Shown: positions 46,249 to 55,469 of the stretch, piece by piece | How positions within the stretch are numbered: the first letter of the stretch is position 1 | Layout: each line of letters starts with the position of its first letter | NCBI GenBank assembly: GCA_014695325.1 | Contig: JACJNZ010000039.1 | Coordinates: 496,001-560,000, forward strand | Source of the DNA: Cyanobacteria bacterium FACHB-502 | GTDB lineage: Bacteria; Cyanobacteriota; Cyanobacteriia; Elainellales; Elainellaceae | Length of the DNA stretch: 64,000 nucleotides | Direction: 5' to 3' | The notes under the pieces: generated by a model | Databases searched by the model: none | What the model saw: only the letters and a program-made list of their open reading frames with translations | What the model was told of the DNA's origin: nothing | Made by a program: the position numbers and the translations under genes

Positions 46249-46388
46249 TCAGCAAAGCACCGGGGGCGATCGAAAAGGACGGAAGTAGGGAAAAAACTAG
46301 AAGCTAAAAAGACAAAAGCCCAAAAATTTTCCTGAAGGAACGCGCCTCATTTCATTCCCATCATCTACGCAGAAAAGAGGCGAAGACT

Positions 46389-46724
46389 ATGAAACTGACC
46401 TATCGCGGCGTGAGCTACGAATACAACGCTCCTCAAGTTGAATATGGCGATGCCACCCAAGTTGGCAAATATCGCGGGCTAGACATTCGGTTCCGTAAAT
46501 CCAACAAGGCTTTGGTGCTTCAGCCAACGCTAGATCTGCTTTATCGCGGCGTGGCTTATACGGCAAATCCAACTCCTGCCACTGAAACTCAAACCGAGCA
46601 GACTCCTGCACAGTCGGTTCAAGAGCGGGCACGGGTGCTGATGATGAATCACCATCGCTCTGAAAAGCAGCGGCAGCAGTCCATGCTGACTCGTTCTGAT
46701 CAGCGAATGGGGTTAAGCCACTAG
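46389..46724 (+). CDS. DUF4278 family protein
   Basis: 111 aa. The N-terminal MKLTYRGVSYEYN followed by a second, related LLYRGVAYTAN motif is the DUF4278 signature of cyanobacterial small proteins. The C-terminal half is polar and rich in Gln/Arg (NHHRSEKQRQQSML). Function unknown; homologues are often abundant stress-responsive proteins, which is recollection rather than evidence here. A 292-bp leader with tandem repeats precedes it, and a strong terminator follows. Confidence 0.88.
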   Translation: MKLTYRGVSYEYNAPQVEYGDATQVGKYRGLDIRFRKSNKALVLQPTLDLLYRGVAYTANPTPATETQTEQTPAQSVQERARVLMMNHHRSEKQRQQSMLTRSDQRMGLSH

Positions 46725-46781
46725 AGTTCCTCATTCAAGTTCGATCTTCTTTCAAGTTTGATCTAAGTTAGCTGGTTGACG

Positions 46782-46810
46782 ACACCTCCTTAATGGGGGT
46801 GTTTTTGTTT
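46782..46810 (+). terminator. Intrinsic terminator after the DUF4278 gene
   Basis: ACACCTCC (46782-46789) pairs with GGGGGTGT (46795-46802, one G-U) around TTAAT, followed by TTTTGTTT. Confidence 0.85.
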
Positions 46811-46817
46811 AACCGAT

Positions 46818-47294
46818 CGAACTACAGCCCTGCAACAGGCACAGGTGCAGCTCGTGCAGCAGGAAAAACGCTCTAGCCTGGGGGAAATAGTGGCAGGAAT
46901 TGTCCATGAAATTAATAACCCCATTAATTTTATTGTCAGCAACATTCGGCATCGTTAGCAACATCCCGCCTTTGCGCGTACGCTGCTGATTTTGCAACAT
47001 CGACTCAAGGGCACAGGAGACTGACCCTCGACCACGGATCATCAAGCTGTAATTCAAATTGCCGATAACGCGAATGGCATCTCTGATTCCATCCAAAAGC
47101 AACTGTTTGAGCCTCTGTTTACGACTAAGCCTGCTGGCAAAGGTACAGGCTTGGGACTGGCGATCGCCCATCAGATTATTCTGGAGAAACATAAGGGCAA
47201 ACTGAGCATTGCCTCTGAAGTCAGGCGGGGCACAACCTTTACGATCGAACTGCAATTAAGGCTGCGGTATAAGAAGCGATGGGCTTATAGATAA
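46818..47294 (+). pseudogene. Sensor histidine kinase remnant
   Basis: One frame reads the H-box end of a histidine kinase ([20 protein letters not shown], then [14 protein letters not shown]) and stops at TAG. After about 75 bp containing another fragment (LLILQHRLKGTGD, TGA) it resumes with the ATPase domain (QIADNANGISDSIQKQLFEP, then GKGTGLGLAIAHQI and GTTFTIELQL). The N box and the rest of the ATP lid are deleted, and the N-terminal sensor is missing. It is a dead, internally deleted kinase of the common cyanobacterial VHEINNP subfamily. Confidence 0.8.
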
Positions 47295-47452
47295 ATTCAT
47301 CAGATTTCTCCTAGCACATCAAAAATTGGCAGCATTGCACAGTCAGGACAAGTTTTTCAGAGACTAGAATAGGGAAATTCCCCTCCATTCTCATTTTTCC
47401 GGTTCAGTCTCTTCGCCGAGTCCTGAATATTGCCCCTGTTTTCCGTTGCGAG

Positions 47453-48202
47453 ATGTCTACCTTGCCCACTGACGCTTTCCCAGATTTTTCTGATTCCCAA
47501 CTGCCAGATTCGCAAGAAGAGGAACTGGTCCATGCTGCTGCCAATCCGGCGATCGATCGGGCAATCGATTCGTCTGGCAGTTCGCCTTTCTACGTGCGGG
47601 CAGCAAGACAGCAGGATTTAACCAACCTGGCAGAAGTTTTGACCAGCAGCTTTCATAGTTCCACAGGGACGATGGGTTGGCTGTATCCCTTGCTGCGACA
47701 GGGGATCTACGAAGATATGCGAATGCGGATGCGATTATCTCAGGGGGGAACTGCGAAGCGATCGACTCAGGCTCATTACGCCTGTCTAGTGGCAGTGCGG
47801 CGGATGTCTTCGCAAGAGGCGGTGTTTGAGTCGCGGGCTTCGGAGTCGCCTCAGCTTGCTGTAGCGGGCAGCGATCGACTGGTCGGCACGGTCGAAATTT
47901 CGCTCAAGACCGGATCGCCCTTTTTGCGCCAATCGCCCTATCTCTATCTGTCAAATCTGGCGGTGCTAGCAGAATATCGGCAGCAGGGAGTAGCTCAGCA
48001 GCTTTTGCGGGTCTGCGAGCGGGTTGCGCTCGACTGGGGCTATCAGGATTTGTATCTGCACGTTCTTGAGGACAACGCCCGCGCCCGACGGCTCTATAGC
48101 AAAGCAGGCTATGAAGTAGAACGAATTGACACCACCCTAACTTCGGTTCTGCTGGGACGATCGCGACAGATGTTTCTACACAAATCGATTCCGCGAACTT
48201 GA
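47453..48202 (+). CDS. GNAT-family N-acetyltransferase
   Basis: 249 aa. The GNAT core starts near residue 45 (FYVRAARQQDLTNLAEVLTS) with the acetyl-CoA loop in LAVLAEYRQQGVAQQLLRVC and the C-terminal YLHVLEDNARARRLYSKAGY block. The acidic N-terminal extension (about 1-40) is less conserved and the ATG at 47453 is the likeliest start. The layout resembles plastid- and cyanobacteria-type GNATs; the substrate is unknown. Confidence 0.9.
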   Translation: MSTLPTDAFPDFSDSQLPDSQEEELVHAAANPAIDRAIDSSGSSPFYVRAARQQDLTNLAEVLTSSFHSSTGTMGWLYPLLRQGIYEDMRMRMRLSQGGTAKRSTQAHYACLVAVRRMSSQEAVFESRASESPQLAVAGSDRLVGTVEISLKTGSPFLRQSPYLYLSNLAVLAEYRQQGVAQQLLRVCERVALDWGYQDLYLHVLEDNARARRLYSKAGYEVERIDTTLTSVLLGRSRQMFLHKSIPRT

Positions 48203-48310
48203 GAAGAGATTTGCGGAGCCGCCAAGCTCCTACATTGCTGCCTGGTCAGGCAGATTGGATGCCCGCTCCCATTCAATGGGAATCGACTGTTTTCGCTGCA
48301 ATGTCTTCTC

Positions 48311-49312
48311 TCAATTCGAGGAAATTTCCCCCACAAGTTCTGGATGAACTCGATCGCGGTGCAGCGTGGGGTGCAACAGCATTTGGTGTAGGTGATAGCG
48401 GAAGTTTTGATCCAGATATTTCTGGCGGGTTGCATCCCAGGTGGAGAGGGCTTCGGCTTGCGTTTGCTGAATTTTTTCCTGGAGCTGGGGTAATTCAGCC
48501 TGATTGCCGATCGCCTCATTTAGTAACGATTGCAGCACTTGTGTATCCTGGAAGCTGCCGAGCCGATCTTGAATTTGTTTAATTTCTTCGATCCAGTTAT
48601 GGAATGGTTCGCCATAAAACGGCTTGAAGAATTCGGTTTGATAGCGGGCATGTTTGCAGACTTTTCGCAGGTCGTGCAGCGTTTCGCTTTCAACGGCAAT
48701 GTTGTCTTGTGCAATTGTCCAACCAGAATGAAGCAGCACTTCAGCAACTAAAGGACTCAGTACATCCGGCAGCACGGTGAGCAGCGGCAGGTGAGCGATC
48801 GGGTGAAATTTGGGCTGCTCAATCCAGTTTGTAAACGCAGTTTGTAGAGCTTTGTAGGGGCGATCGTTCAGCGCAGTTTTCATCGCCTGAAACGCGGTAA
48901 CTCGCTGCTTTTTTAATGCCTTGATTGCAAATTGGATTTGTTTTTGTTCAGTCTGTTCAAATTGGGGCTGATACTCATTTTGCAGGCTGGCAATTTGCAC
49001 GTCGAGATCGCGCACTGCGCCTAAAATTCGAGCCAGATTACGAACTTGTTTGCGGTCAGCTCTTTTGGGCAGTAGGATGGCGCGATCGAAAATTTGCATT
49101 GCGGTTCTGAGGCGGCGTGTGCTGACCCGCATTTGATGCAGGTGTTCAGGATCGGTATCTTCCAGAACGCGTTTTGCAGGCTTGCTCATTCGGTGGAACT
49201 GTTCGGTAATCACTTGCTGAGCCAGTTCACCTAATGTTAAATTTTCCGTTAATTCATGAATCCTGTTAAAGGAAAGTTTTTCTTTTTCTTCTTTTTTCAT
49301 ACCTTTTTTCAT
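48311..49312 (-). CDS. CHAD domain protein
   Basis: 333 aa. A Lys/Glu-rich start (MKKGMKKEEKEK) is followed by two helical CHAD repeats. Diagnostic basic motifs are HLHQMRVSTRRLRTAMQIF and ARILGAVRDLDVQIA in the first half and ETLHDLRKVCKHARYQTEFF and RLGSFQDTQVLQSLL in the second. CHAD domains bind inorganic polyphosphate through conserved Arg/His residues. Probably cytosolic. Divergent from the pentapeptide-repeat membrane gene. Confidence 0.93.
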   Translation of the reverse strand: MKKGMKKEEKEKLSFNRIHELTENLTLGELAQQVITEQFHRMSKPAKRVLEDTDPEHLHQMRVSTRRLRTAMQIFDRAILLPKRADRKQVRNLARILGAVRDLDVQIASLQNEYQPQFEQTEQKQIQFAIKALKKQRVTAFQAMKTALNDRPYKALQTAFTNWIEQPKFHPIAHLPLLTVLPDVLSPLVAEVLLHSGWTIAQDNIAVESETLHDLRKVCKHARYQTEFFKPFYGEPFHNWIEEIKQIQDRLGSFQDTQVLQSLLNEAIGNQAELPQLQEKIQQTQAEALSTWDATRQKYLDQNFRYHLHQMLLHPTLHRDRVHPELVGEISSN

Positions 49313-49373
49313 ACTTTGATACCTTCCCTACCTGGACTTCTAGAAAAGAATTATTTTAACGCGAACCTGTCTA

Positions 49374-50618
49374 TTGCTAATCCTTCATCGGAACTGCTTC
49401 GCTGGATTGATTTTGCAAAACGATTTTCCGATCGCCACGAAATTCCTGCACAATAAACCCATCAAGATCATTAATCCAAAACACAAGGACAGTTGGCATG
49501 AGGAGTTGCGTGTGGGTTTACTGATTTCGATCGCCCTAATTTTGATGGTGATTAGCTTCAGCTTTGGGCTGATTTGGCTGGGAGAAATTGCCGCCGGAGT
49601 TGCCTTGTTTCTATCGCTCTGGGTGCTGGCAGTGACGCTGCTGCCCCATCTGGAAAAGGTGACTCGATCGCACAGACGGCTGATTACTGCTATTGCAGGA
49701 GTCGTTGTTGCAACGCTGGTGCTACTCTGGACCAGTCCGTGGGCTGAATCGGTGCGAAATCAGATTGCTCAGCTTGGCTGGGAGCGCATTGATGTGTTCA
49801 GCAATCTTTTAAGTGCGATCGGTCAAATTTTGATTGCGATTGTTGCGCTGTATGTCACCTGGGAGCAGTACACTACCTCGAAGCGGCTGACGATCGAGCA
49901 AAATCGCCTTGCCAGCCAGCAAAATATCATTACGCAGCAGCAGACGATCGACGCCTATTTTCAGGGAATCGCCGAACTCACCCTCAACGACGACGGCTTA
50001 CTGGAAGATTTCCCAATGGAGCGGGCGATCGCAGAAGGGCGCACTGCCGCGATTTTGGGCAGCCTTGATGCAGGCGGTAAAGCAAAAGTTCTTCGCTTTC
50101 TCTCTGGGGCTGGACTGCTTACTCCTTTAAGACGCGATGAGCGATTGGGACGCGCCATTCTCGATGGCTCCGGTGGCTATGCCGAAGATCGGTTGACGGG
50201 CGTTCGCGTGATTAACCTGGGGGTAATGCTGGCGGGGGCAAATCTGGCAGGGGGAGATCTGCGGGGGGCTGACCTCAGCGACATCAATATGATTCGAGCG
50301 AATCTGAGCCAGTGTGAGCTGGTTCGTGCCAACTTTGCCCGGACGGTTCTCTGTGAAGCCAACTTTGCCGGGTCTGACTTGTCTCATGTCCGGTTCTACT
50401 ATGGTTCGGTCAAAACTGCCACGCCGCGCACGCCGAAAGACTTTCCAGACTACGAAACAGGTGAATACACCGGAGCCGTGATCGAAGATGCTGACTTTAC
50501 AGGCGTACAGCGGCTCTCGGATGAACAGCGATTTTACTGCTGTGCCTGGGGTGGCTCCAAAACACGCCAAACGATTCCCGGCGGCTGTGAGGGAATTCCG
50601 AATTTGCTGAAACGTTAG
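49374..50618 (+). CDS. Pentapeptide-repeat membrane protein
   Basis: 414 aa if started at TTG 49374; the true start is uncertain because no ATG lies near the first hydrophobic segment. Three to four transmembrane helices occupy about residues 45-165 (VGLLISIALILMVISFSF, ITAIAGVVVATLVLLW, AIGQILIAIVALYVTW). A helical region with a Gln-rich stretch follows, and the C-terminal part (about 285-350) has pentapeptide repeats (ANLAGGDLRGADLSDINMIR). Similar cyanobacterial proteins carry membrane helices ahead of a cytoplasmic pentapeptide domain. Function unknown. Confidence 0.82.
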   Translation: MLILHRNCFAGLILQNDFPIATKFLHNKPIKIINPKHKDSWHEELRVGLLISIALILMVISFSFGLIWLGEIAAGVALFLSLWVLAVTLLPHLEKVTRSHRRLITAIAGVVVATLVLLWTSPWAESVRNQIAQLGWERIDVFSNLLSAIGQILIAIVALYVTWEQYTTSKRLTIEQNRLASQQNIITQQQTIDAYFQGIAELTLNDDGLLEDFPMERAIAEGRTAAILGSLDAGGKAKVLRFLSGAGLLTPLRRDERLGRAILDGSGGYAEDRLTGVRVINLGVMLAGANLAGGDLRGADLSDINMIRANLSQCELVRANFARTVLCEANFAGSDLSHVRFYYGSVKTATPRTPKDFPDYETGEYTGAVIEDADFTGVQRLSDEQRFYCCAWGGSKTRQTIPGGCEGIPNLLKR

Positions 50619-50928
50619 CGAGGCTTGAGAGGCTGGTTGAGGAGTTTCAGAGGTTCTACATTGCTCCTAAATTCCCCAATGCTAGGGGGCTTTGAAATCC
50701 AGATTAGGACTTAGAGCAGGGAAGATTCAGCCAGAATCAGGAATTGTCTGTATCGTTAAGTAGAACGCTGAAACCGATCGCCGCAGAAATACCCATCAGT
50801 TTCTAAAATTTCAATTTCTTAAATCTACTCGTTTGGCGATTCGATTCATCTCTCTCTCCACACGCTTCCCACCCTGATTCACGCTCTCTCCACTCTGATT
50901 CACCTCTTTTTGCACACTAAGAATTTCT
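50619..50928. other. 310-bp intergenic region
   Basis: Holds a copy of the dispersed hairpin repeat (50661-50700) and a pyrimidine-rich tract with a repeated CTGATTCAC/CTCTCTCCAC pattern (50848-50918) just before the GH57 gene. No gene seen. Confidence 0.5.
50661..50700. repeat. Dispersed hairpin repeat, copy 3
   Basis: TTGCTCCTAAATTCCCCAAT then GCTAGGGGGCTTTGAAATCC, matching the copies at 15031, 29456 and 58187. It lies past the end of the pentapeptide-repeat gene. Confidence 0.7.
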
Positions 50929-52428
50929 ATGTTATCCCTCTCTTCATCACCTGAACTGCGATCGAACTTTCCTCAAATTAGTGGATGGGAAAACGAACTG
51001 CGATCGATTACCCACCATCAAGAACCATTATTTTTGCCCATTACTAATTTATCGTTGGAAAATATCACTGCTGGATTTGCTTGTGCCCTACATATGCACC
51101 AGCCTACTATTCCCGCAGGTATCAACGGAGGATTAATTAGCAATCTCCAACATATGTATGAACATCCTCACGAAGGAGATAACCACAACGCTGATCCGTT
51201 TGCCTGGTGCTATGGGCGCATGGGGGATTTCATTCCGCAGTTGGTGAGTGAGGGCTGCAATCCGCGCATTATGCTTGACTATTCGGGAAACTTGCTCTGG
51301 GGACTGCACCAGATGGGGCGATCGGACGTTTTAGACAAGCTGAAGCGAATTGCCTGTGATCCTGCCTATTACCTCCATGTGGAATGGCTGGGAACGCTGT
51401 GGAGTCATGCCGTTGTACCTTCTACGCCGATCGCCGATTTAAAGTTACATCTTCAAGCATGGCAGCATCAGTTTGCAGCAATCTTTGGTATCGATGCGCT
51501 AAAGCGAGTCAAAGGTTTTTCGCCGCCCGAAATGCACCTGCCCAATCATCCCGATACGCTGTATGCCTATATTCAAGCGTTGCTCGATTGCGGCTATCGC
51601 TGGCTGATGGTGCAGGAACATTCGATCGAAAATCTGGACGGTTCGCCGCTGTCTCAGGATCAGAAATATTTGCCGAATCGCCTGGTTGCGCGAAACTCCC
51701 ACGGTGAAATCATTAGCATTACAGCTCTGGTCAAAACGCAGGGGTCGGATACCAAACTAGTCGCCCAGATGCAGCCCTATTTTGAGGCAAAAGAACGCGG
51801 TAAACAGGTTATCCAAAATAGCCAAACCCTACAAGATAAAGCCATTCCCTCACTCGTCACCCAAATTGCAGACGGCGAAAATGGCGGCGTGATGATGAAT
51901 GAGTATCCGCGTGATTTGTTTCGCGTTTATCACGAGATTCGTGACGGAGGCGGCGGCACAACAGGAACAGTTCCGATGAACGGCACAGAGTATTTAGAAC
52001 TGATTGAAGCGGCAGGCATTCATCCCGCAGATTTCCCGACCTGTCAGGCAGTGCAGCAGCACAAAATCTGGCAGTCTATTGACCTGGAGCACACCACGCC
52101 TGAAGCAGTCCAACAAGCGATCGCCCACTTCCAGCAAACCGACCCCCACTTTCACATGGACGGAGCCTCCTGGACGAATCATCTGAGTTGGGTTCAGGGC
52201 TATGAAAACGTGCTGGAGCCAATGGCACAGCTCAGCGTCGCCTTTCATCAGAAATACGATCGGCAAGTCGAACAAGATCCTGCGGTCACGCGCCAGCCTG
52301 ACTATCAGGAAGCGTTGCTCTACAACCTGCTGCTGCAAACAAGCTGCTTTCGCTACTGGGGGCAGGGAATTTGGACAGACTATGCGCGGATGCTGTTTGA
52401 TCGGGGAATGGCGTTGCTGTCCAATTAA
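50929..52428 (+). CDS. GH57 family glycoside hydrolase
   Basis: 499 aa. GH57-like elements: CALHMHQPTIPAG near the N-terminus, the candidate nucleophile Glu in KGFSPPEMHLPNHPD and the region IADGENGGVMMNEYP. It is much diverged from the branching enzyme at 22660, lacks its SPYDAELFGHWW motif and belongs to another GH57 subgroup found in cyanobacteria. An alpha-glucan-active enzyme is likely, but the specificity is unknown. Convergent with the CrtX-like glycosyltransferase, 13 bp apart. Confidence 0.85.
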   Translation: MLSLSSSPELRSNFPQISGWENELRSITHHQEPLFLPITNLSLENITAGFACALHMHQPTIPAGINGGLISNLQHMYEHPHEGDNHNADPFAWCYGRMGDFIPQLVSEGCNPRIMLDYSGNLLWGLHQMGRSDVLDKLKRIACDPAYYLHVEWLGTLWSHAVVPSTPIADLKLHLQAWQHQFAAIFGIDALKRVKGFSPPEMHLPNHPDTLYAYIQALLDCGYRWLMVQEHSIENLDGSPLSQDQKYLPNRLVARNSHGEIISITALVKTQGSDTKLVAQMQPYFEAKERGKQVIQNSQTLQDKAIPSLVTQIADGENGGVMMNEYPRDLFRVYHEIRDGGGGTTGTVPMNGTEYLELIEAAGIHPADFPTCQAVQQHKIWQSIDLEHTTPEAVQQAIAHFQQTDPHFHMDGASWTNHLSWVQGYENVLEPMAQLSVAFHQKYDRQVEQDPAVTRQPDYQEALLYNLLLQTSCFRYWGQGIWTDYARMLFDRGMALLSN

Positions 52429-52441
52429 ACGGCTGAAATGG

Positions 52442-53773
52442 TTAAACGGCTGAGACGGCGATCGCCTTTCGATTCCGTCCTATGACCTGCTCAATAATAT
52501 CCGCTGCCCGGCGCACCCCTCCAGCCTGTTCGATCGCCTGCTGAATTCGTCGGGCATTTTGGCGATAGACCGGTTCGGTTAAAACCTGCTGAATCGTGGC
52601 TTTGAGCATTGGCACATCAAGTTGATGCGGCGCACTTCCTCGTAAGGAGTAATCGACCGGCATAACTTCGCCTACGCCCGTCCAGCGAATGCGTGCCCCA
52701 GTTCCGGGCTGCTCAAACGTGATCGGAATTGCGACGATCGGCACTCCGTGGCTGAGCGAATCCAGTACCGTATTTAATCCGCCGTGGGTAATGGTTAGAC
52801 TTGCCTGGGCAATCACATCAAACTGGGGGGCATATTCGACGACAATTACCTTATCGGGGGAAGTGCTTCGCATCGGCTCTCCAAAAAGCTCTGCGATCGC
52901 GGTTTCGCTCATGCCGCCTCCGTGAGCAATCACAAGCTGCACATCGAGTTCGGCACAGGCAGCCGCAATCTGACGAAAAATTTCCTGCTTGGTGTTTTGA
53001 ATGCTGCCCAGCGACGCAAAAATCAGCGGTTGTCCTGTCAAACGATGAAACGGAAACGGCACAGCGCGGGGAGACGGATTGCGAAACGGTCCCAGATAGT
53101 GAACATGTGGCGGCAAATCAGGACAGGGAAAATCAAAGGCGACAGGCTGCTGACACAGATGCGCCAATCGAGCGCGAGACGCATAAAGCTGGCGATAAGG
53201 CGGCAACTGCCACTGCTCTCGATAGCGATTAATCGTCTGCAAAATCGGCTGAGACTGGCGATCGAAAATCCAGTAAGCCAACTGGTTGCGGAGTTTTGCC
53301 CAGGCTGCCAGATTGTAGCTCCAGCCCATGAAAAAAGGCGGCATCTCGGCACGACGATGAATGAGCTGACCGCAGCTCACGCACACAAACGGTAGTCCCA
53401 TCGCTTCGGCGATCGTCTCCCCCACAATCTCAAGCTGATCCACAATCAAAAATTCGATTCCGGCAGCAGCGATCGCAGCAGGAGCATCTTCACACAAAAT
53501 CGTGGCGATTTCAGCGCAAAACGTAACCGACTGTTCCAGTGCCGGGATACCGCTTAGCGTTGCAAGCTGCTGTATTGTCTTTGCCAGCATTCCGGGCTGA
53601 TAGCGAGAGCCGATTGGCGCAAACTGCAAGCCCTCCGATCGCACCTTGAGTTCCAGATCGGGGATTTGCAGCATAGTGACCTGATGCCCACGAGCCTGTA
53701 GCTCTCGTCCTAGCGCAGCATGGGGATTAAGATGACCGGACAACGGAGGGCAAATAATACCAAAGTGAGTCAT
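52442..53773 (-). CDS. CrtX/UGT-like glycosyltransferase (GT1)
   Basis: 443 aa from the ATG at 53773 (MTHFGIICPPLSGHLNPHAA), typical of the family; an in-frame ATG 15 bp upstream is less conserved. GT-B fold. The C-terminal donor-binding signature reads ITHGGLNTVLDSLSHGVPIV then FEQPGTGARIRW. It resembles zeaxanthin glucosyltransferase CrtX and related cyanobacterial UGTs, so glycosylation of a carotenoid or another lipid-soluble acceptor is plausible but unproven. Probably peripheral at the membrane. Confidence 0.85.
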   Translation of the reverse strand: MTHFGIICPPLSGHLNPHAALGRELQARGHQVTMLQIPDLELKVRSEGLQFAPIGSRYQPGMLAKTIQQLATLSGIPALEQSVTFCAEIATILCEDAPAAIAAAGIEFLIVDQLEIVGETIAEAMGLPFVCVSCGQLIHRRAEMPPFFMGWSYNLAAWAKLRNQLAYWIFDRQSQPILQTINRYREQWQLPPYRQLYASRARLAHLCQQPVAFDFPCPDLPPHVHYLGPFRNPSPRAVPFPFHRLTGQPLIFASLGSIQNTKQEIFRQIAAACAELDVQLVIAHGGGMSETAIAELFGEPMRSTSPDKVIVVEYAPQFDVIAQASLTITHGGLNTVLDSLSHGVPIVAIPITFEQPGTGARIRWTGVGEVMPVDYSLRGSAPHQLDVPMLKATIQQVLTEPVYRQNARRIQQAIEQAGGVRRAADIIEQVIGRNRKAIAVSAV

Positions 53774-53836
53774 AGCCAGGTGAATCAATTGGAGATTAAA
53801 GGGGATTAAATCAAAAACAATAAAAGACGCTCGCGC

Positions 53837-54553
53837 TTAATCAGGAGGAAACTCTTGAATAAATGCATCTGCATTAAGCCGCAGCTTACCGTCAGCAATT
53901 TGTATTTCTTGGACGGTGAGAAATAGCCCTTTTTGTTCAAAGTCCTTTAGATTCAAAAGCCGATCGAGGCTGGCAATCACGTCAGAAGCCCAGCTTGGAT
54001 TTGACTGCTGAGAAGACGGATGAGAAGAAAGTGAATGCTGCCAGACAATTCCCTGTTTGGATTTCTGTTCTGAAGGGGGCAATGCCATTAACACGATCGA
54101 TTCTGTTTCATCAGACAAGGGATTCGGCTTGAGTTGAATCGTGATTGTATTATTAACCAGTGAGCAGCGAACAGGTGAAGTGATTTGATTCAATTGAGGA
54201 GAATTTTGCGCGATTGCTTGGTTAAGCGCAGTGGTCAGATCGTTCTCGTTAATTACAACGCTCAGCTTTCCCTGCGAAGGATGCAGCAGTTTGATCTGTC
54301 CCTTCAGCGCACTTAGGGGTTTCACCGTCACCGCACCGATATCAAGCTGAAATGCCTCGGTCTTCAAGTTTCTAGACAGCACTAATCTCTCGATCAAGAT
54401 GACGATCGCATCAATTTGCCCCTTTGCCAATTGCTTCAGTGTTGCTGCAATATTAACGCTGAGGTCAACGTCCTGCTTTAACTGACTGGCGATCGCGATT
54501 TCAGCAATGCGATTAATGGCCTGCTGCGAAAAACGACTGGATTCCCGCTTCAT
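53837..54553 (-). CDS. DUF2993 family protein
   Basis: 238 aa from the ATG at 54553 (MKRESSRFSQQAINRIAEIA); the open frame extends further upstream but that part is Cys/Arg-rich and unlike the family. The domain pattern (LKQLAKGQIDAIVILIERLV, LLHPSQGKLSVVINENDLTT) fits DUF2993, the LmeA-like tubular-lipid-binding superfamily. No clear signal peptide. It follows 63 bp upstream of the CrtX-like gene on the same strand and may be co-transcribed. Confidence 0.85.
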   Translation of the reverse strand: MKRESSRFSQQAINRIAEIAIASQLKQDVDLSVNIAATLKQLAKGQIDAIVILIERLVLSRNLKTEAFQLDIGAVTVKPLSALKGQIKLLHPSQGKLSVVINENDLTTALNQAIAQNSPQLNQITSPVRCSLVNNTITIQLKPNPLSDETESIVLMALPPSEQKSKQGIVWQHSLSSHPSSQQSNPSWASDVIASLDRLLNLKDFEQKGLFLTVQEIQIADGKLRLNADAFIQEFPPD

Positions 54554-54926
54554 GCTGTTTGCCTCACACCCTCTGAATCCCCATTTCCTAGAGAAATGAA
54601 GACGCCGCTTGAACCTTTGTCGATCGTAAATTAAGCAATTTCTCACCATTTCTCGTCTGCCGGAAGAACAGGTTTGAACCGCCGAAAAAGTAAACTTTAA
54701 TGAAGCTCTGCTATGCAGCGAGTGCTGAAAGTTGTGCTTCTTTGGCTTCTGCCAACAACAAACGACCCATTTGCTCCCCCGACCCATTTTCTTTTGCAGC
54801 TCCCCCTTGACTCTCCACCCGACTGGAGCCTTCAGGATAGAAGTGGGAGTTCAAGTCATGCCGATCGAGCTTTCCTGAAGCAGTGATTTGACCTGAATCG
54901 AAGACTTTTTTAGTGGAGACAAAATC
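54554..54926. other. 373-bp intergenic region upstream of the copper genes
   Basis: Promoter region of the Atx1/CopZ-like gene and of the divergent DUF2993 gene. A repeated string CGACCCATTT occurs around 54768-54795. No recognisable copper-regulator operator. Confidence 0.4.
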
Positions 54927-55121
54927 ATGACCCTACAATTTACGGTTCCCGATATGGCTTGCTCTGCCTGCGCAACGACAATCACAAATGCGGTAACAGC
55001 GATCGATCCGGGTGCAAAAGTGGCGGCTGATCCAGCAACCAAGCAGGTGAATATCGAAACTGCAGCCCCAGAAGCGACTGTGAAAGCAGCGATCGTCGCC
55101 GCAGGCTACACCGTTAACTAA
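54927..55121 (+). CDS. Atx1/CopZ-like copper chaperone
   Basis: 64 aa, a single heavy-metal-associated domain with the copper-binding loop DMACSACATTI (MxCxxC) and the C-terminal AAIVAAGYTV. The size equals that of cyanobacterial Atx1 (Synechocystis ScAtx1, 64 aa), which hands Cu(I) to P1-type ATPases. The ATPase encoded immediately downstream is reduced to a fragment, so it must serve another transporter, or it is itself the surviving N-terminal domain of that CopA. Confidence 0.9.
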   Translation: MTLQFTVPDMACSACATTITNAVTAIDPGAKVAADPATKQVNIETAAPEATVKAAIVAAGYTVN

Positions 55122-55175
55122 TCCGTTTCTCATTCCTTACTAACTTCTAAAACGTTCAAGCGACATTCCACAACG

Positions 55176-55440
55176 ATGGATATGCTGATTGTCCTGGGGA
55201 CAAGCGCGGCGTACTTTTCTTTGTTATTTGTCACGCTGTTTCTGTTTCTTTTTACCGTTCAGAAACTCGTTTTCCAGGGGTATGATAAAACGTCTGCGAT
55301 CGCCATCGCTTGTGTTCTCCTCGGTTGTCTCTTGGCAAGTTGCGCTAAAAGACAAACCTCCCAGGCAATTCGCAAGCTGATTGGCAGGGCGATGAAGTGA
55401 TCGGTGGGCAAATTCAGCCGCAAAAGTGCATCCTGACCCG
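55176..55440 (+). pseudogene. CopA-type copper P-ATPase remnant
   Basis: From 55176 the frame reads MDMLIVLGTSAAYFSLLFVT ... KTSAIAIACVLLGCLLASCA, then KRQTSQAIRKLIG. These are the transmembrane helices preceding the actuator domain of Cu+-ATPases. In the next frame GDEVIGGQIQPQKC (about 55389-55431) corresponds to the GDEVIGxTxN segment that normally lies over 100 residues later. The actuator core, phosphorylation (DKTGT) and nucleotide domains are missing, so the gene is internally deleted and truncated. A 74-aa membrane peptide could still be made from 55176-55400. Confidence 0.8.
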
Positions 55441-55469
55441 ACTTGTAGATTTCTGTGGAGTAAAGAATC

